Source of the DNA: Paraspadella gotoi
Lineage: Eukaryota > Chaetognatha
Assembly: GCA_051294375.1 (NCBI GenBank)
Contig: CM119267.1
Coordinates: 3,716,759-3,780,758, forward strand
Length of the DNA: 64,000 nt
Direction: 5' to 3'
Under the pieces are notes generated by a model. It saw nothing but the letters and a program-made list of their open reading frames with translations. It was not told the origin of the DNA and made no database searches. Positions 33,471-44,775 of this stretch are shown in pieces. Numbering within the stretch: position 1 is the first letter of the stretch; every line of letters begins with the position of its first letter. The translations under genes and the position numbers were made by a program.

Positions 33471-33829
33471 AAAAATGATTTCGAAAGATTTTAATGACGG
33501 AAATTTTTAGAATTGAGACAGATGGGAAATGTGAGAGACGAAATTCACGAAAAAAATGAGAGAGAAAGTTTGAGATTTGCGATTTCGTGAGCCGTGAGCC
33601 TGTGTGTGTGTTTTTTTTTAGGCGGGGGGAATCTGAGAAGCGTAAAAGAGAAGAGAGAATCTGAAACTTGAGGAAGATGACCCAGAAAAAAAGGCGACCT
33701 ATGATACATGGGTTTACGACTCGACTGTCCAAAATTTGATTAAACTATCTGCACTGTCTTTATGAGAAAGAAAAACAAGACAAAAAAACGGAGGGACAAA
33801 ATTTCTTGACGTCACTGGTTAAAAATAGC

Positions 33830-34285
33830 CTACCATGTTCTGTTCCGATCTCTGATCCCTAAACAGATATTCCGGACCCCGAACCCCAGGACTCAAGAAC
33901 CTCAGACCCAGAACCTAGGCCCGAAACCCTCGCTCCTCGGAGACGCCCGTGTCATCGGGAACAACGCGAAATGGAGAATGTTCGCGTGAGAGAAGCCAGA
34001 AACATGGGAAAACCAAGAAAGTCGCGGGAAAGAAATGAAAAGAAAAGGAAAGAAAATGGAGAGAAAAGGAAAAAAAAAAGAAAGGGAAAGACATTGGAAA
34101 GAAAAAGAAAAGAACATGGAAATAAATGGGAAAGAAACAGGAAAGAAAGGGAAAAAATTAAAAAAAAGGGAAAAAAAAGGAAATAAATGAGAATAAAATG
34201 GAAAACAAATGAAAAGAAAAGGAAAAGAAAAGAGGAAAAAAATGGAAAGAAAAGGGAAGAAAAGGGTAAAAAGAAGGTTAGGAGA
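33830..34285 (+). other. Conserved GC-rich segment then A-rich purine tract
   Basis: 33,830-34,010 contains CCGGACCCCGAACCCCAG, AGACCCAGAACCTAGG and GGAGACGCCCGTGTCATCGG. It is preserved in C2 at 41,555-41,715 with only 1-2 base changes. Reading frames shift between copies, so coding is unlikely. The rest is GAAAAGGAAA repeats. Confidence 0.6.
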
Positions 34286-34429
34286 GCGCGGCCTTCCTCG
34301 AAAAACTGCTATTCAGACACAGTTGGCGATGGTTCCTTGTTGCTCATAAACTTAGGTTGGTTCGGCTTCGACGCTTAAGGGGGGGTTCTGTTTTTTTCTG
34401 TCTTTCCTTTCTTTTCTTGCATTTGTTTC

Positions 34430-34451
34430 GTTTCTTTCTTTCTTTCTTTCT

Positions 34452-34492
<41 letters not shown>

Positions 34493-34512
34493 TTTCTTTC
34501 TTTCTTTCTCTT
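34430..34512. repeat. (CTTT)n microsatellite
   Basis: CTTT tetranucleotides, matched at 42,145-42,248. Confidence 0.9.
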
Positions 34513-34819
34513 CTCTAACTCTATCTCTATTTTCTCTCGTGATTTTGGGCCATTTTTAAGGAGCGTCAGTAATGGTCTGTTAGACACGAAAAAAAAATAT
34601 TTTTTTCCCTGGAGTTGCTATGTCTATAAAGGAAGAGCCAGTGAAGGGAAAAAATTAAAAAAATTAAAAATTAATTTTTGTAAAAACAATTAAGAAACAT
34701 GAAGAAGAAAATCACAAAAGGCAAGAAATCAAGAAAGAAGAAAAAAGGGTCAGGAAATCTGAAGAAGAAGAAGAGGCAGCAAAGGAATAGAAAAGATAAA
34801 GAAGATTTTCCATTGTATT

Positions 34820-34958
34820 TGTTATTGTCTTCGTCTTCGTCGTTTTTTTGTCGTTGTCTTTGTCATTATCGTTATCAACATATTCATCGTTGTCATCATC
34901 TTCGTCCAAGTCGTCGTCGTTGTCGTCGTCATCGTCGTTGTCTTCGTCGTCATCGTCC
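34820..34958. repeat. (GTC/GTT/ATC)n imperfect triplet array, C copy 1
   Basis: Codon-like triplets read Asp/Asn/Glu on the minus strand and Ser on the plus. The same interruption pattern is kept in C2 (42,560-42,698), showing that it predates the duplication. The + frame continues 60 codons beyond the array without a recognisable domain. Confidence 0.8.
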
Positions 34959-35184
34959 AAAGATGAATCTACTCATTCAATGGATTTCGGCTGCAAACGA
35001 AAAAAAACTGTCAAATATTCAAATCGTATGTATTATGTACTAATTTTATACATATATAGAAAAAAAATTAGGGAATTTATAAAATTGAATGTGGCTAATA
35101 TCTTACGCTATTATCAAACTGTAAATGGGTCAGAATAATCACGATTTTACGACGCAATAAATAAAGCGTTCAATACTAAAAAAA

Positions 35185-35525
35185 AATTATTGGGGGCTGA
35201 GTTTGACAGATGAATTAAGACGGGTTGCAGAAAGGTCAAGTTGGATTCAGATGGATCGAGTGGTTTGAGATGAATTAAGACGGGTTGAGAAAAGGTCAAG
35301 TTGGATTCAGATGGGTCAAGATAGTTTGAGATGAATTAGACGGGTTGAGAAGGTCAAGGAGGATTCAAATGGGTCAAGATTAGGTTTAAAGATAATTAGA
35401 CGGGCTGAGATGGATTACGAAGGATTGAGATGGATAGAGATGGATTGAAATGGTTTGAGATGTGATTAAGAGAGCTTCAGAGGGTAAAGACGGTTGAGAT
35501 AGTTCAGATAGTTAACATGAGTTGA
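35185..35525. repeat. 10-bp periodic repeat with 60-bp higher order, C copy 1
   Basis: Ten-base words such as GAGATGGATT, AAGACGGGTT, AAGTTGGATT and CAGATGGGTC follow each other with period 10. Six such words form a 60-bp unit that is repeated. The C2 counterpart is 42,935-43,215 and is more regular. Confidence 0.8.
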
Positions 35526-36640
35526 GTGGGTGAGGCAAGCTTGCGTCGGGTGAGTCTTCTGGCCTTTGGTCTTTTGATTCAAGTTCCTCTTCTATTCCTT
35601 CATCCAAAATCTTCATTTCACATCGTTAAACTATTCACGCCCGTTCGATCACCATTAAAATCCATGACCCCTCCCCCTTTATTGGCCACTATTACCCCCC
35701 TTCCCCCTTTTGCCTCTTTTATTGCCCTTATGGCCCCTTATTCTTACCCCCCCCTATCGCCCTCTCTCTTCCTCTTATCCTTATGGTCTTTTTTCTTCCT
35801 TTCTATTTTTCTTATTTTCATTTTTTTTCTATTTATAGCTATACATTTATCGACGTACATTCTAAGTCCTTTTTTTTTCCCAAAAATTATTCACATGCAA
35901 GAAATAATATCATCTCGATGAACATTTTGGCCGAAACTTTTTTTTCTTTTCTTTCCTTTTTTCTTTAATCGTTATTTCCTTTTTTATCTCTTTTTATTCT
36001 TGATTCATCTTTTTTCCCCTCTTTAGATCCTTAATTACTTCGGTCCTTCATCAAGTTTTTTAATCTCCTCTCTTTTTTTATATTTCTTACCTCTCTCACT
36101 TTAGATTCCAGTCACGTCGGGATTTTCTTGGAGTCACATCGATGCTACCATCTCTCTCATTCATCTCTCAGATGCCTCCAGCCAGCAGTCATCGGTCTGC
36201 ACCAGTCTCTCTTAGTGCTCTCTCCTCGTCCCTTTTCCAATGATGCTCTCTGTCTTCTTCCTCTCTCTCATCCTCTCAGCTACCATCGGTCTCTGCCTCC
36301 CCTCGTTTCTTCTGTTCTATCTTCTCCTATTCATCGTCTCCTCATTTTTTTAGATTTCTTCTTTATAATGCATTTTTTTTTCAAATTCAATTTTTTACAC
36401 CTGCCTCATTTTTATTTCATTTTTCTCGGACCACTCATCCTCTCTTCTTTCTCTCTACCTAATCTCTCTATGAACATACACATTCTCCTTCGTCATCTCT
36501 CTCTCTCTATAACTACTTTACTCTCTCTGTTTGCGATCAGGAATTTGTTGGGCCCAAATTGACCGTTTGATGATGAGGCAGGAGGAGGAGGTGGAGGAGG
36601 AGGAGAAGGAGGAGGAGGAAGCGTTAGGGAGGATAAGAGG
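35526..36640. other. Pyrimidine-rich sequence, no supported gene
   Basis: CCCCTTAT and TTTTCTTT-rich DNA. Frames up to 144 codons on + (36,128-36,562) are Leu/Ser/Phe-rich, and the equivalent frame is broken in C2 by a 215-N gap and indels. I do not call a gene. Confidence 0.55.
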
Positions 36641-37010
36641 GCTATGAAAGTTAATTATTTGGGGGAGATTCGATCCAGTTCGGCGTCCGGAACTTTTCGA
36701 GAAGAGAGCTGGTTTAGGCGAGGGAGGGAAGGGAGGAAGAGAGAGAAGGGGAGGAAGGGAGAGAGTAGAGGGAGAGTAGGGAGGAAAAAGAGTAATTGGA
36801 GAGGGAGAGGGCGAGGAAGAAGGCGGAGAGGGGCGGAGAGAGGGAGAGGGGAAAGGAAGAGAGAGATAGGAGAGGAGAGTGGGAGGAAGCGGAGGAGAGA
36901 GAGGGTGAGGGAGAAGAAAGAGAGAGAGTAATGAGAGGATGAAGTGGGAGAAAGAGGGCAGAGGGCAGGAAGAAAGAGGAGAGGGAGAGGGGGAAGATAG
37001 TAAGTAAGCT
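36640..37010. repeat. GGGA/GAGA purine tract
   Basis: Purine-rich DNA. In inverted C3 the same block appears as pyrimidines at 48,200-48,545. Confidence 0.75.
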
Positions 37011-37254
37011 ATTAGAGTCAGTAGAGCCCCTTATTCGACTTGATTCGCTACCTCAAACGGTTACAATGAGGGAGAGTGGGGAGGAAGAGTGAATTGAGGA
37101 AGAGGTAATAATAAAAAAAGGAAAAAAGTATAGAATGACAGGTGAAAAGGTGATGAGGGAAAAAGCAAAAGGATGAAAGGTGAGAAAGTTCTGAAAATGA
37201 GCGGAAAAGAGAATGCGGTTCTTGGAATAAAGCGGAGTGCAAAAATTTAAAATA

Positions 37255-37447
37255 ATTCTGAGGCGGTACTCTAGTATTTTATTTATAAATAGAATTACCT
37301 CGTATATTGAAAGATTATGATCATTATAAAATAACTTTTAAAAAATATTTAATAATTAAAGTATTAGATTTTTAATAAATTTATATAATTTATAATTAGA
37401 TAAATTATAAATTATTTATTATTTATCTTTAATTCCTATAAATTTCA
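37255..37447. repeat. Highly conserved AT-rich block, C copy 1
   Basis: TCTGAGGCGGTACT followed by about 170 bp of AT-rich DNA with TTTATAATTTATAATTAGAT-like words. Matched at 44,583-44,775 and, inverted, at 47,750-47,945. It is the best-aligned long stretch among the three C copies. Confidence 0.75.
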
Positions 37448-37969
37448 AATGACTTCTCAAGTCGACATAATAGTGAGAACGCTAAACGAGACGAGCCTTA
37501 AAGTGAGGAGGAAAGGGGAGAGGAAAGAAAGATACGAGGAAAAAAAGGCTGAAGCTAAAAGAAGGAAGTTGTGAGTAGGGCGGGAGATCGGAAGTGAGGG
37601 TGTTTTTGAGGAGATATTTATAAGGGCGGAGGGGGCGAGAAAGGGGGAGGTTGGGGGCAGGCGAGGGCTAAGCAAGTTTGGAGAAATTAGGAGGGCGTGG
37701 GCTGTTGTCAGAGGGAAGAGGAAGTGAGGGAAGATAGGGAGAAGAGAGAGAAAAGGAAAGGAGATGGGGGTAGAGGAAGGGAAGGAAGAGAAAAAAAGGG
37801 ATGGGAGTGAGGGAGAAAGAAGTGAACAGGATAGGGGGTGGAAAGCAAGGGAGATGAAAGAGAAAAAGGATAAGAAATTGAAAAAGATGAACGAAAAAAA
37901 AAGACTATAATTAGTTTTCTTATTTTGTTTATCCTTTTGTTTTTTTGGCGGGAAGCAAGATTCCGAATG

Positions 37970-38105
37970 AAGAGAGAGAGAGAGAGGGAGAGAGAGAGGA
38001 GAGAGAGAAAGAGAGAGAGAGAAGAGCAGAGAGAGAGAAGAGAAGAGACGAGAGAGAGGACGAGAGAGAGAGAGAGAGTAGAGAGAGAGCAGAGAGAGAG
38101 AGACA
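37970..38105. repeat. (GA)n microsatellite
   Basis: Follows TTTGGCGGGAAGCAAGATTC. Equivalents are 45,474-45,552 and, inverted, 46,958-47,042. Confidence 0.9.
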
Positions 38106-38279
38106 CTAGTTGGCGGGCGACAGGGACGATTGGCATACTAACCAGGAAGGAACTCGCGCACGAATGAAATCGTAAATCGGCAGAAAACTCCAATTGTGAC
38201 GTTCACCTTTAATTTTATTTACGAGGAAACAAAAGAGCGAAGAAAGTTTGGGAAGCACAAGAAAACAATAACCTGGACA

Positions 38280-38348
38280 AGTTTAAAGGTGTTTCAGAAA
38301 CAACAACCGGAAAGTTGTGTTGCGCCGGAGTCACTTTCTTCTGTCTAA
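38280..38348. repeat. R1-like terminus inside block C
   Basis: TTGTGTTGCGCCGGAGTCAC, then TTTCTTCTG, resembles the terminal segment of R1 copy 1 (677-705). It is retained at 45,797-45,830 and inverted at 46,717-46,745. Only one end of R1 is visible. Confidence 0.5.
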
Positions 38349-38397
38349 CAACTCTAACATATTTCTAGATGATCCGTGGCCTTTACAAGTAGGAAAT

Positions 38398-38468
38398 AGG
38401 AACAAGTCGTAGAGACACGGACTTTAATCCCGGGGTGGCGTAGGTTCGAGCCCGCACATTGGGCGCCA
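38398..38468 (+). pseudogene. tRNA-Lys(CTT)-like sequence with genomic CCA
   Basis: AGTCGTAGAGACACGGACTT, TAATCCCGGGG, GTAGGTTCGAGCCCGC and ATTGGGCGCCA match the D-arm, anticodon arm, T-arm and acceptor 3' half of tRNA-Lys. One base of the anticodon loop is missing in this copy, the anticodon stem is mismatched, and the first 7-8 bases of the tRNA are absent. The 3' CCA is present in DNA although eukaryotic tRNA genes do not encode it. This indicates copying from a mature tRNA and not a functional gene. Confidence 0.7.
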
Positions 38469-38481
38469 GCCCTATTAATCA

Positions 38482-38746
38482 TGTCTCTGGTAAAAAGCAA
38501 AATAAGAATTCGAATGAGAGAAAAACGAGAGCGTTTATTCATTTTGAAAAAGGAGAAAAAAAGGACGAATATAAATAAAATAACAAGTTGTACGTCTGAC
38601 TAAAGAGAGAGGGAAAAAGGTGGAGTGAATATTTCTGAAACGAAAAACGTGGACCGAAATCCGCGAGCTCGAAAGGAGAAGAGGATGAGGAAAGGGGAGG
38701 ATGACGAATGCCTTCGGCCTGAACCGCAGTCCCCCGTCCTTCCTCA
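38482..38746 (-). mobile_element. LTR-like body of the inserted element (copy in C1)
   Basis: On the minus strand the segment starts TGAGGAAGG, contains AATAAA (in ATGAATAAACGCTCTC) near its last quarter, and ends CAGAGACA. This gives a TG...CA, U3-R-U5-like layout of about 265 bp. Thirteen bases further on (minus strand) a tRNA-Lys primer-binding sequence begins. The whole insertion (about 38,392-38,750) is missing at the same site in C2 (about 45,885). Alternatively it is the body of a tRNA-Lys SINE. Confidence 0.5.
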
Positions 38747-39105
38747 TCGATGCTCATTATGTACTTTAACCTTATCTGTTTGGAATTAGACCTTAATATG
38801 ATGCAGTAGTACTAGACCACATGAGCTAAGACCCAATTAAAACTCATAGTTAAAAAAAAAAACTCGATCCGAGAGAGAGAGTTAAAACATCTAACTTACG
38901 GCGATCAACTGACGCGACTTATCAAGTTCCCTAAGCAAGATCCATGGCTTTGGGATCTCAAGCGGTCGCACACGGCGATGCTTGCAAACAAAAAAAAAAA
39001 AAACGAAAAAAAGAACATAATTTTCTTTTTTTTTTCTCGGCGGTCCGGAAGAACAAGTTATCTGGTTGGGTACGCGAGATCTAAAATTGTGGCCGGGTAC
39101 GTCGG
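38747..39105 (+). other. End of block C copy 1
   Basis: ATTATGTACTTTAACC, ATGATGCAGTAGTACT, a poly-A run, GAGAGAGAGTTAAAACATC, CAACTGACGCGACTTATC and a second poly-A run. It continues in inverse through the spacer of the C2/C3 palindrome (46,071-46,165). Confidence 0.65.
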
Positions 39106-39659
39106 CTTCGGATTTAGTGCGCACCGGTTGTTGCGCGACGCCGTATCGTATTTAGGGAGAAAGCGGCGTCGCGTAGCGGCAGCTTGTCTTCCGAGGTATT
39201 AGGAAACTTTCTTCTTCTGTCCATGTCTGTTGACGCGTCTGTGTCTGCTGTCTCCTGTATGCCTCCTATTAGTTTGTCCGACCGGTCTGTACCGCCCGGC
39301 TGTAAAGCTGTCGTTCTAAATCTCTGTCTCTCTTGTCTTAAGGCCACGTCTGACTTTCAACAGCTGTCCGTCTAAATACCCATCCATTGTCCGTCTGTCT
39401 GTCCGTCCCACAGCGATTAATTTATGACTCTCTGAAAATGATTTCCCATCAAGACCGTTCGAATCCGAAGGCGATTTAATCTGACCGAATCATAAAGACA
39501 TCGAATGGCAAATAGTGATCTTATCGACTTTGCCATCTTCGACATTCGATGTTTGACCGATAGCCCAGTTTCGACCTAACTTAACGAGCTGCCACGACAC
39601 GCTCCATAATACACGCTGTCAGACGTCGGATCCCTACTAATCTCCGCATATGCATTCTC

Positions 39660-39962
39660 CTCCCGTAATAATATTCATTGCCATTGTTGTCAGCGATATC
39701 TCCGTATCATCCTTCTGCCATATCCATCCTGCCATGTCCCTCCATCATTATTCTCGTCATTAATGCCACCTCCTCGCGTCCATCTCCTCTTGCATGTTCC
39801 TTTTGCCCTCTCCTGTCATCTACCATCTACCTCCTTGCCATGTCATCTATTGTATCATTATACTTCTCCTATTCTGCCATATACGTCCTTTTGGCTATCC
39901 CCCTGCATGAGCCATCTCCTTCTTTGCGTGTGCGCATCTCCGCCATCATGCCACTCGCATGC
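39660..39962. repeat. Degenerate TGCCATCTCC satellite, D copy 1
   Basis: Words of the type CTGCCAT(A/G/C)TCC recur irregularly. The D2 copy (49,755-50,015) is closer to the consensus. Confidence 0.6.
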
Positions 39963-40117
39963 CCAAAGGCTAAACCATGGATAAGTCATGTCCAACGCTG
40001 GTGAATCCTCAAGGTCATAGTATTCGGGTTTTTTTCGTACTTCTCTCCTTTTCACATTCCTATTCTTATGCGGCAGATAATGCGCGACCCAGGATATTAG
40101 CTGGAGACTGGAGAGAG

Positions 40118-40168
<51 letters not shown>

Positions 40169-40205
40169 AGAGAGAGAGAGAAAGTAAGAGAGAGAGAGAG
40201 AGAGT
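40118..40205. repeat. (GA)n microsatellite, D copy 1
   Basis: GA array followed by GACTGGCAGTCCTGCCGTC. D2 equivalent at 50,147-50,220. Confidence 0.9.
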
Positions 40206-42144
40206 AGAGATATGAGAGAGAGAGACTGGCAGTCCTGCCGTCATTGCTGCAGGATGCTGTTGCAGGGCAGACTGCCTTTGGGGATCCCGCCAGTATCGCC
40301 TCGGGACCGTCTAAACTCTCAAGGACATCCTTACTCATTTTTTTGCTCTTTTTTTTTGTTTAATCTTAACTTCGGACTTTTGACTGATAAAAAATAAAAA
40401 AAGGCATTAAAAATATTTTTCCCTATTTTTTAGGTGCGTCTTTATGTTCCGACTTTAAATCTCGTTTTATTTTTCTTTCGTCGCCCGGAAACTGCTTGGG
40501 TCGTGTCTAGATAGATAGATAGAAAAAGAAGGATACGAATAACAAAGAAAGAAAGAGAAGAAGGAGACGAATAAAATAAAAGAAGGAGAAGAAGGAGACG
40601 AATAAAAAGAAAGGAGAAGAAGGAGACGAATGAAATAAAAGAAAGGAGAAGAAGGAGAAAAGGAGACGAATAAAAAAAGAAGAGAAGAAGGAGAGGATGA
40701 CAATAAAAGAAAGGGCAGAAGAGAAGAGAGACGAATGAAATAAAAGAAGGGAGACGGAAACATTTGTGCGCAAATTAGAGAAAGATCGTTAATTAAGAAG
40801 TCGTTTCGTCGGAGCCATTAAACGAGGGGGAGACGACTCAGAAGAATAATGATAAAATTGTGATGATAAAAAAAAAGTAAGAATTGGAGATGGAGCGGCG
40901 TGAATGAAACCGGGGGGGGCGGAGAGGGGGAGTGGGAGGGGGAATAGAGGGGAGGAGAGGAAGAGAAGAGAGGGAAAGGGAGGGGATAGAGGGGGAGAGA
41001 GGGAAGAGAAGAAATGAAGAGAATGGAGGAAGGGAAGAGAGGAAGAGAAGAGAGGTAAAGAGAGGAAGAGAAGAGAGAAAAAGAGAATGAGAGAAGAGAG
41101 GGAAAAGAGAGGTAAAGAGAGAAGAGAAGTAAAGAGAATAAGAGAAGAGAGAGAAGAGAGGGAAAAGAGAGGAAGCAAAAAAAAAAAAAATGATTTCGAA
41201 AGATTTTAATGACGGAAATTTTTGAATTGAGACAGATGGGAAATGTGAGAGGACGAAATTCAGAAAAATGAGAGAAAGTTTGAGATTTGCGATTTCGTGA
41301 GCCGTGAGCCTGTGTGTGTGTTTTTTTTTTGGGGCGGGGTGAATCTGAGAAGCGTAAAAGAGAAGAGAGAATTCTGAAACTTGAGGAAGATGACCCAGAA
41401 AAAAAGGCGATCATATGATACATGGGTTTACGACTCGACTGTCCAAAATTTGATTAAACTATCTGCACTGTCTTTATGAAGAAAGAAAACACAAGACAAA
41501 AAACCGGAGGGACAAATTTCTTGACGTCACTGGTTAAAAATAGCCTACCATGTTCTGTTCCGATCTCTGATCCTAAACAGATATCCCGGACCCCGAACCC
41601 CAGACTCAAGACCTCAGACCCAGAACCTAGGCCCGAAACCCTCGCTCCTCGGAGACGCCGTGTCATCGGGAACAACGCGAAATGGAGAATGTTCCGTGAG
41701 GAAGCCAGAAACATGGGAAAACCAAGAAAGTGCGCGGGAAAGAAATGAAAAGAAAAGGGAAAGAAAATGGAGAGAAAAGGAAAAAAAAAGAAAAGGGAAA
41801 GACATTGGAAAGAAAAGAAAAAGAACATGGAAATAAATGGGAAAGAAACAGGAAAAGAAAGAGAAAAATTAAAACAAAAGGGAAAAAAAAGGAAATAAAA
41901 TGGAAATAAAATGGAAAACAAATGAAAAGAAAAGGAAGAAAAGGGAAAAAATGGAAAGAAAAGGGAAAGAAAAGGGTAAAAAGAAGGTTAGGAGAGCGCG
42001 GCCTTCCTCGAAAAACTGCTATCTCAGCCAGTTGGCGATGGCTTCCTTGTTTGAGCTCATAAACTTGGTTGAGATTCGCGCTTCGACGCTTAAGGGGGGG
42101 GTTCGTCTTTTTTCTGTCTTTCCTTTCTTTTCTGCTTGTTTCGT

Positions 42145-42248
42145 TTCCTTCTTTCTTTCTTCTTCTTCTTTGTCTTTCTTTCTTTTCTTTCTTTCTTTCT
42201 TCTTTCTTTCTTTTTTTCTTTCTTTCTTTCTTTCTTTCTTTTCTTTCT
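42145..42248. repeat. (CTTT)n microsatellite, C copy 2
   Basis: CTTT array with TTCTTC interruptions. Confidence 0.9.
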
Positions 42249-42559
42249 AACTCTATCTCTCATCTTTTCTCTCGTGATTTTGGGCCCATTTTTAAGGAGC
42301 GTCAGTAATGGATTCTGTTAGACGAAAAAAAAATATTTTTTTCCCTGGAGTTGCTATGTCTATAAAGAAGAACGAGCCAGTGAAAAGGAAAAATTTAAAA
42401 AAATTAAAATTATTTTTGTAAAAAAATAAGAAACATGAAAAGAGAAAAATCACAAAAGGCAAGAAAATCAAGAAAGAAGAAAAAGGGTCAGGAAATCTGA
42501 AGAGAGAAGAAGAGCAGCAAAGGAATAGAAAAGATAAAGAAGATTTTCCACTGTATTTG

Positions 42560-42698
42560 TTATTGTCTTCGTCTTCGTCGTTTTTTGTCGTTGTCTTTGT
42601 CATTATCGTTATCAACATCTTCATCGTTGTCATCATCTTCGTCAAGTCGTCGTCGTTGTCGTCGTCATCGTCGTTGTCTTCGTCGTCATCGTCCAAAA
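42560..42698. repeat. Imperfect (GTC)n triplet array, C copy 2
   Basis: Same interruption order as 34,820-34,958 with a few 1-base indels that shift the frame. This argues against coding constraint. Confidence 0.8.
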
Positions 42699-42934
42699 GA
42701 TGAATCTACTCATTCAATGGATTTCGGTGCAAACGAAAAAAAAACTGTCAAATATTCAAATCGTATGTATTATGTACTAATTTTATACATAATAGAAAAA
42801 ATTAGGGAATTTATAAATTGAATGTGGCTAATATCTTACGCTATTATTCAAACTGTACATGGGTCAGAATAATCACGATTTTACGACGCAATAAATAAAG
42901 CGTCTCAATACTAAAAAAAAATTATTGGGGGCTG

Positions 42935-43215
42935 GAGTTTGAGATGAATTAAGACGGGTTGAGAAAGGTCAAGTTGGATTCAGATGAGTCGAGATGGTTT
43001 GAGATGAATTAAGACGGGTTGAGAAAGGTCAAGTTGGATTCAGATGGGTCAAGATGGTTTAAGATGAATTTAGACGGGCTGAGATGGATTACGAAGGATT
43101 GAGATGGATAGAGATGGATTGAAATGGTTTGAGATGGATAGAGAGAGCTTCAGAGGGGTAAAGACGGGTTGAGATAGGTTCAGATAGGTTAACATGAGTT
43201 GAGATGGGTGAGGCA
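42935..43215. repeat. 10-bp periodic / 60-bp repeat, C copy 2
   Basis: Two clean 60-bp units (about 42,953-43,072), then GAGATGGATT-type 10-mers to 43,215. Clearer than the C1 copy. Confidence 0.85.
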
Positions 43216-44582
43216 AGCTGCGTCGGGTGAGTCTTCTGGCCTTTGGGTCTTTTGATTCAAGTTCCTCTTCTATTCCCTTCATCCAAATCTCATTNNNNNN
43301 NNNNNNNNNNNNNNNNNNNNNNNNNNNNNNNNNNNNNNNNNNNNNNNNNNNNNNNNNNNNNNNNNNNNNNNNNNNNNNNNNNNNNNNNNNNNNNNNNNNN
43401 NNNNNNNNNNNNNNNNNNNNNNNNNNNNNNNNNNNNNNNNNNNNNNNNNNNNNNNNNNNNNNNNNNNNNNNNNNNNNNNNNNNNNNNNNNNNNNNNNNNN
43501 NNNNNNNNNTCAGCATCGTTAACTATTCACGCCCGTCGATCACCATTAAAATCCATGACCCCCCTCCCCCTTTATTGGCCCCTTATTACCCCCCTTCCCC
43601 TTTTTTGCCTCTTTTATTGGCCCCTTAGTGGCCCCTTATTACCCCCCCCTATCGCCCTCTCTCTCCTCCTTATCCTTATGGTCTTTTTTTTCTTCTTCTT
43701 TTTTCTATTTATAGTATAATGCATCGACGTACAATTCTAAGTCCTTTTTTTTCCCAAAAATTATTCCACATGCAAGAAAATATACATCTCGATGAGCATT
43801 TTGGCGAAACTTTTTTTTCTTTTCTCTTCCTTTTTTCTTTAATCTTTATTTTCTTTTTTTTATATCTCTTTTTATCTTGATTCATCTTTTTTCCCTCTTT
43901 AGATCCTTATTACTACTTCGGTCCTTCATCAGTTTTTTAATCTCCTCTCTTTTTTTATATTTCTCTACCTCTCTCACTTTTAGATTTCCAGTCACGTCGG
44001 ATTTTCTTGGAGTCACTCGTGCTACCATCTCTCTCTCTCTCTCTCCTGTCTCTCTCTCTCTCTCTGTCCTCCTCTCTCTCTCTCCTGTTCTCTCTTCTCT
44101 TTTCTCCCGCTCTCTCTCTCTCTTCTCCATTTTCTCGTCTTTCTTTTCCTATGTCTCATCTCTCTCACTTTTTTTTTAGAATTTCTTCTTTATAGCATTT
44201 TTTTTTCATCCTTTTTTCACCCTATTTTTATCATTTTTCTCGGACCATATCCCTCTTTCTCTCTTCTCTCTTCTCTCGGAGGAAGAGGGAGAGGGGCAGG
44301 AAGAAAGAGGAGAGGGAGAGGGGGAAGAAGAGAGTAAAGCTATTAGAGTCAGAGCCCTTATTCGACTATGATTCGACTACCTCAAACGGTACAATGAGGG
44401 AGAGTGGGAGGAAGAGTGAAGGAAGAGGTAATAATAAAAAAAGGAAAAAAAATATAGAATGACAGGTGAAAAAGGTGATGAGGGAAAAAGCAAAAGGAGG
44501 AAAGATGAGAAGTTCTGAAAATGAGCGGAAAAAAGAGAATCGGTTCTTGGAATAAAGCGGAGTGACAAAAATTATAAAAATA

Positions 44583-44775
44583 ATTCTGAGGCGGTACTTA
44601 GTATTTTATTATAAATAGAATTACCCGTATATTGAAAGATTATGATCATTATAAAATAACTTTAAAAATATTTAATAAATATAAAGTATTAGATTTTTAT
44701 AAATTATATAATTTATAATTAGATAAGTTATAATTATTATTATTTATCTTTAATTTCTTAATAATTTCAAATAAC
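44583..44775. repeat. AT-rich conserved block, C copy 2
   Basis: Counterpart of 37,255-37,447, starting TCTGAGGCGGTACTTAG. Confidence 0.75.

Larger units (their letters stand above)
32380..39105 (+). repeat. Segmental duplication, block C copy 1
   Basis: Direct match to C2 (40,505-46,070), anchored at 33,052/40,770 (GCGCAAATTAGAGAAAGATC), 33,840-33,980/41,550-41,690, 34,285/41,990, 34,815-35,170/42,555-42,915, 35,520/43,205, 36,990/44,330, 37,255-37,445/44,580-44,775 and 38,100/45,550. The part from about 36,000 onward is also matched in inverse by C3. Copies differ mostly by single-base indels. Confidence 0.88.
39105..40505 (+). repeat. Segmental duplication, block D copy 1
   Basis: Matches D2 (49,173-50,495): GTATCGTATTTAGGGAGAAA, GTTTGTCCGACCGGTCTGT, CTGTAAAGCTGTCGTTCTA, a degenerate TGCCATCTCC-type satellite at 39,660-39,960, a GA array at 40,118-40,205 and GGGATCCC. 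No gene supported; frames are made of the satellite or CTGTCTGTC words. Confidence 0.85.

Noticed and set aside
34820-34960. Acidic Asp-rich protein on the minus strand
   Set aside because: Imperfect triplet microsatellite; 1-base indels shift the frame in the C2 copy.
38404-38468. Functional tRNA-Lys gene
   Set aside because: The 5' end is missing, the anticodon stem is mismatched, one loop base is lost in C1, and CCA is encoded, which eukaryotic tRNA genes lack.
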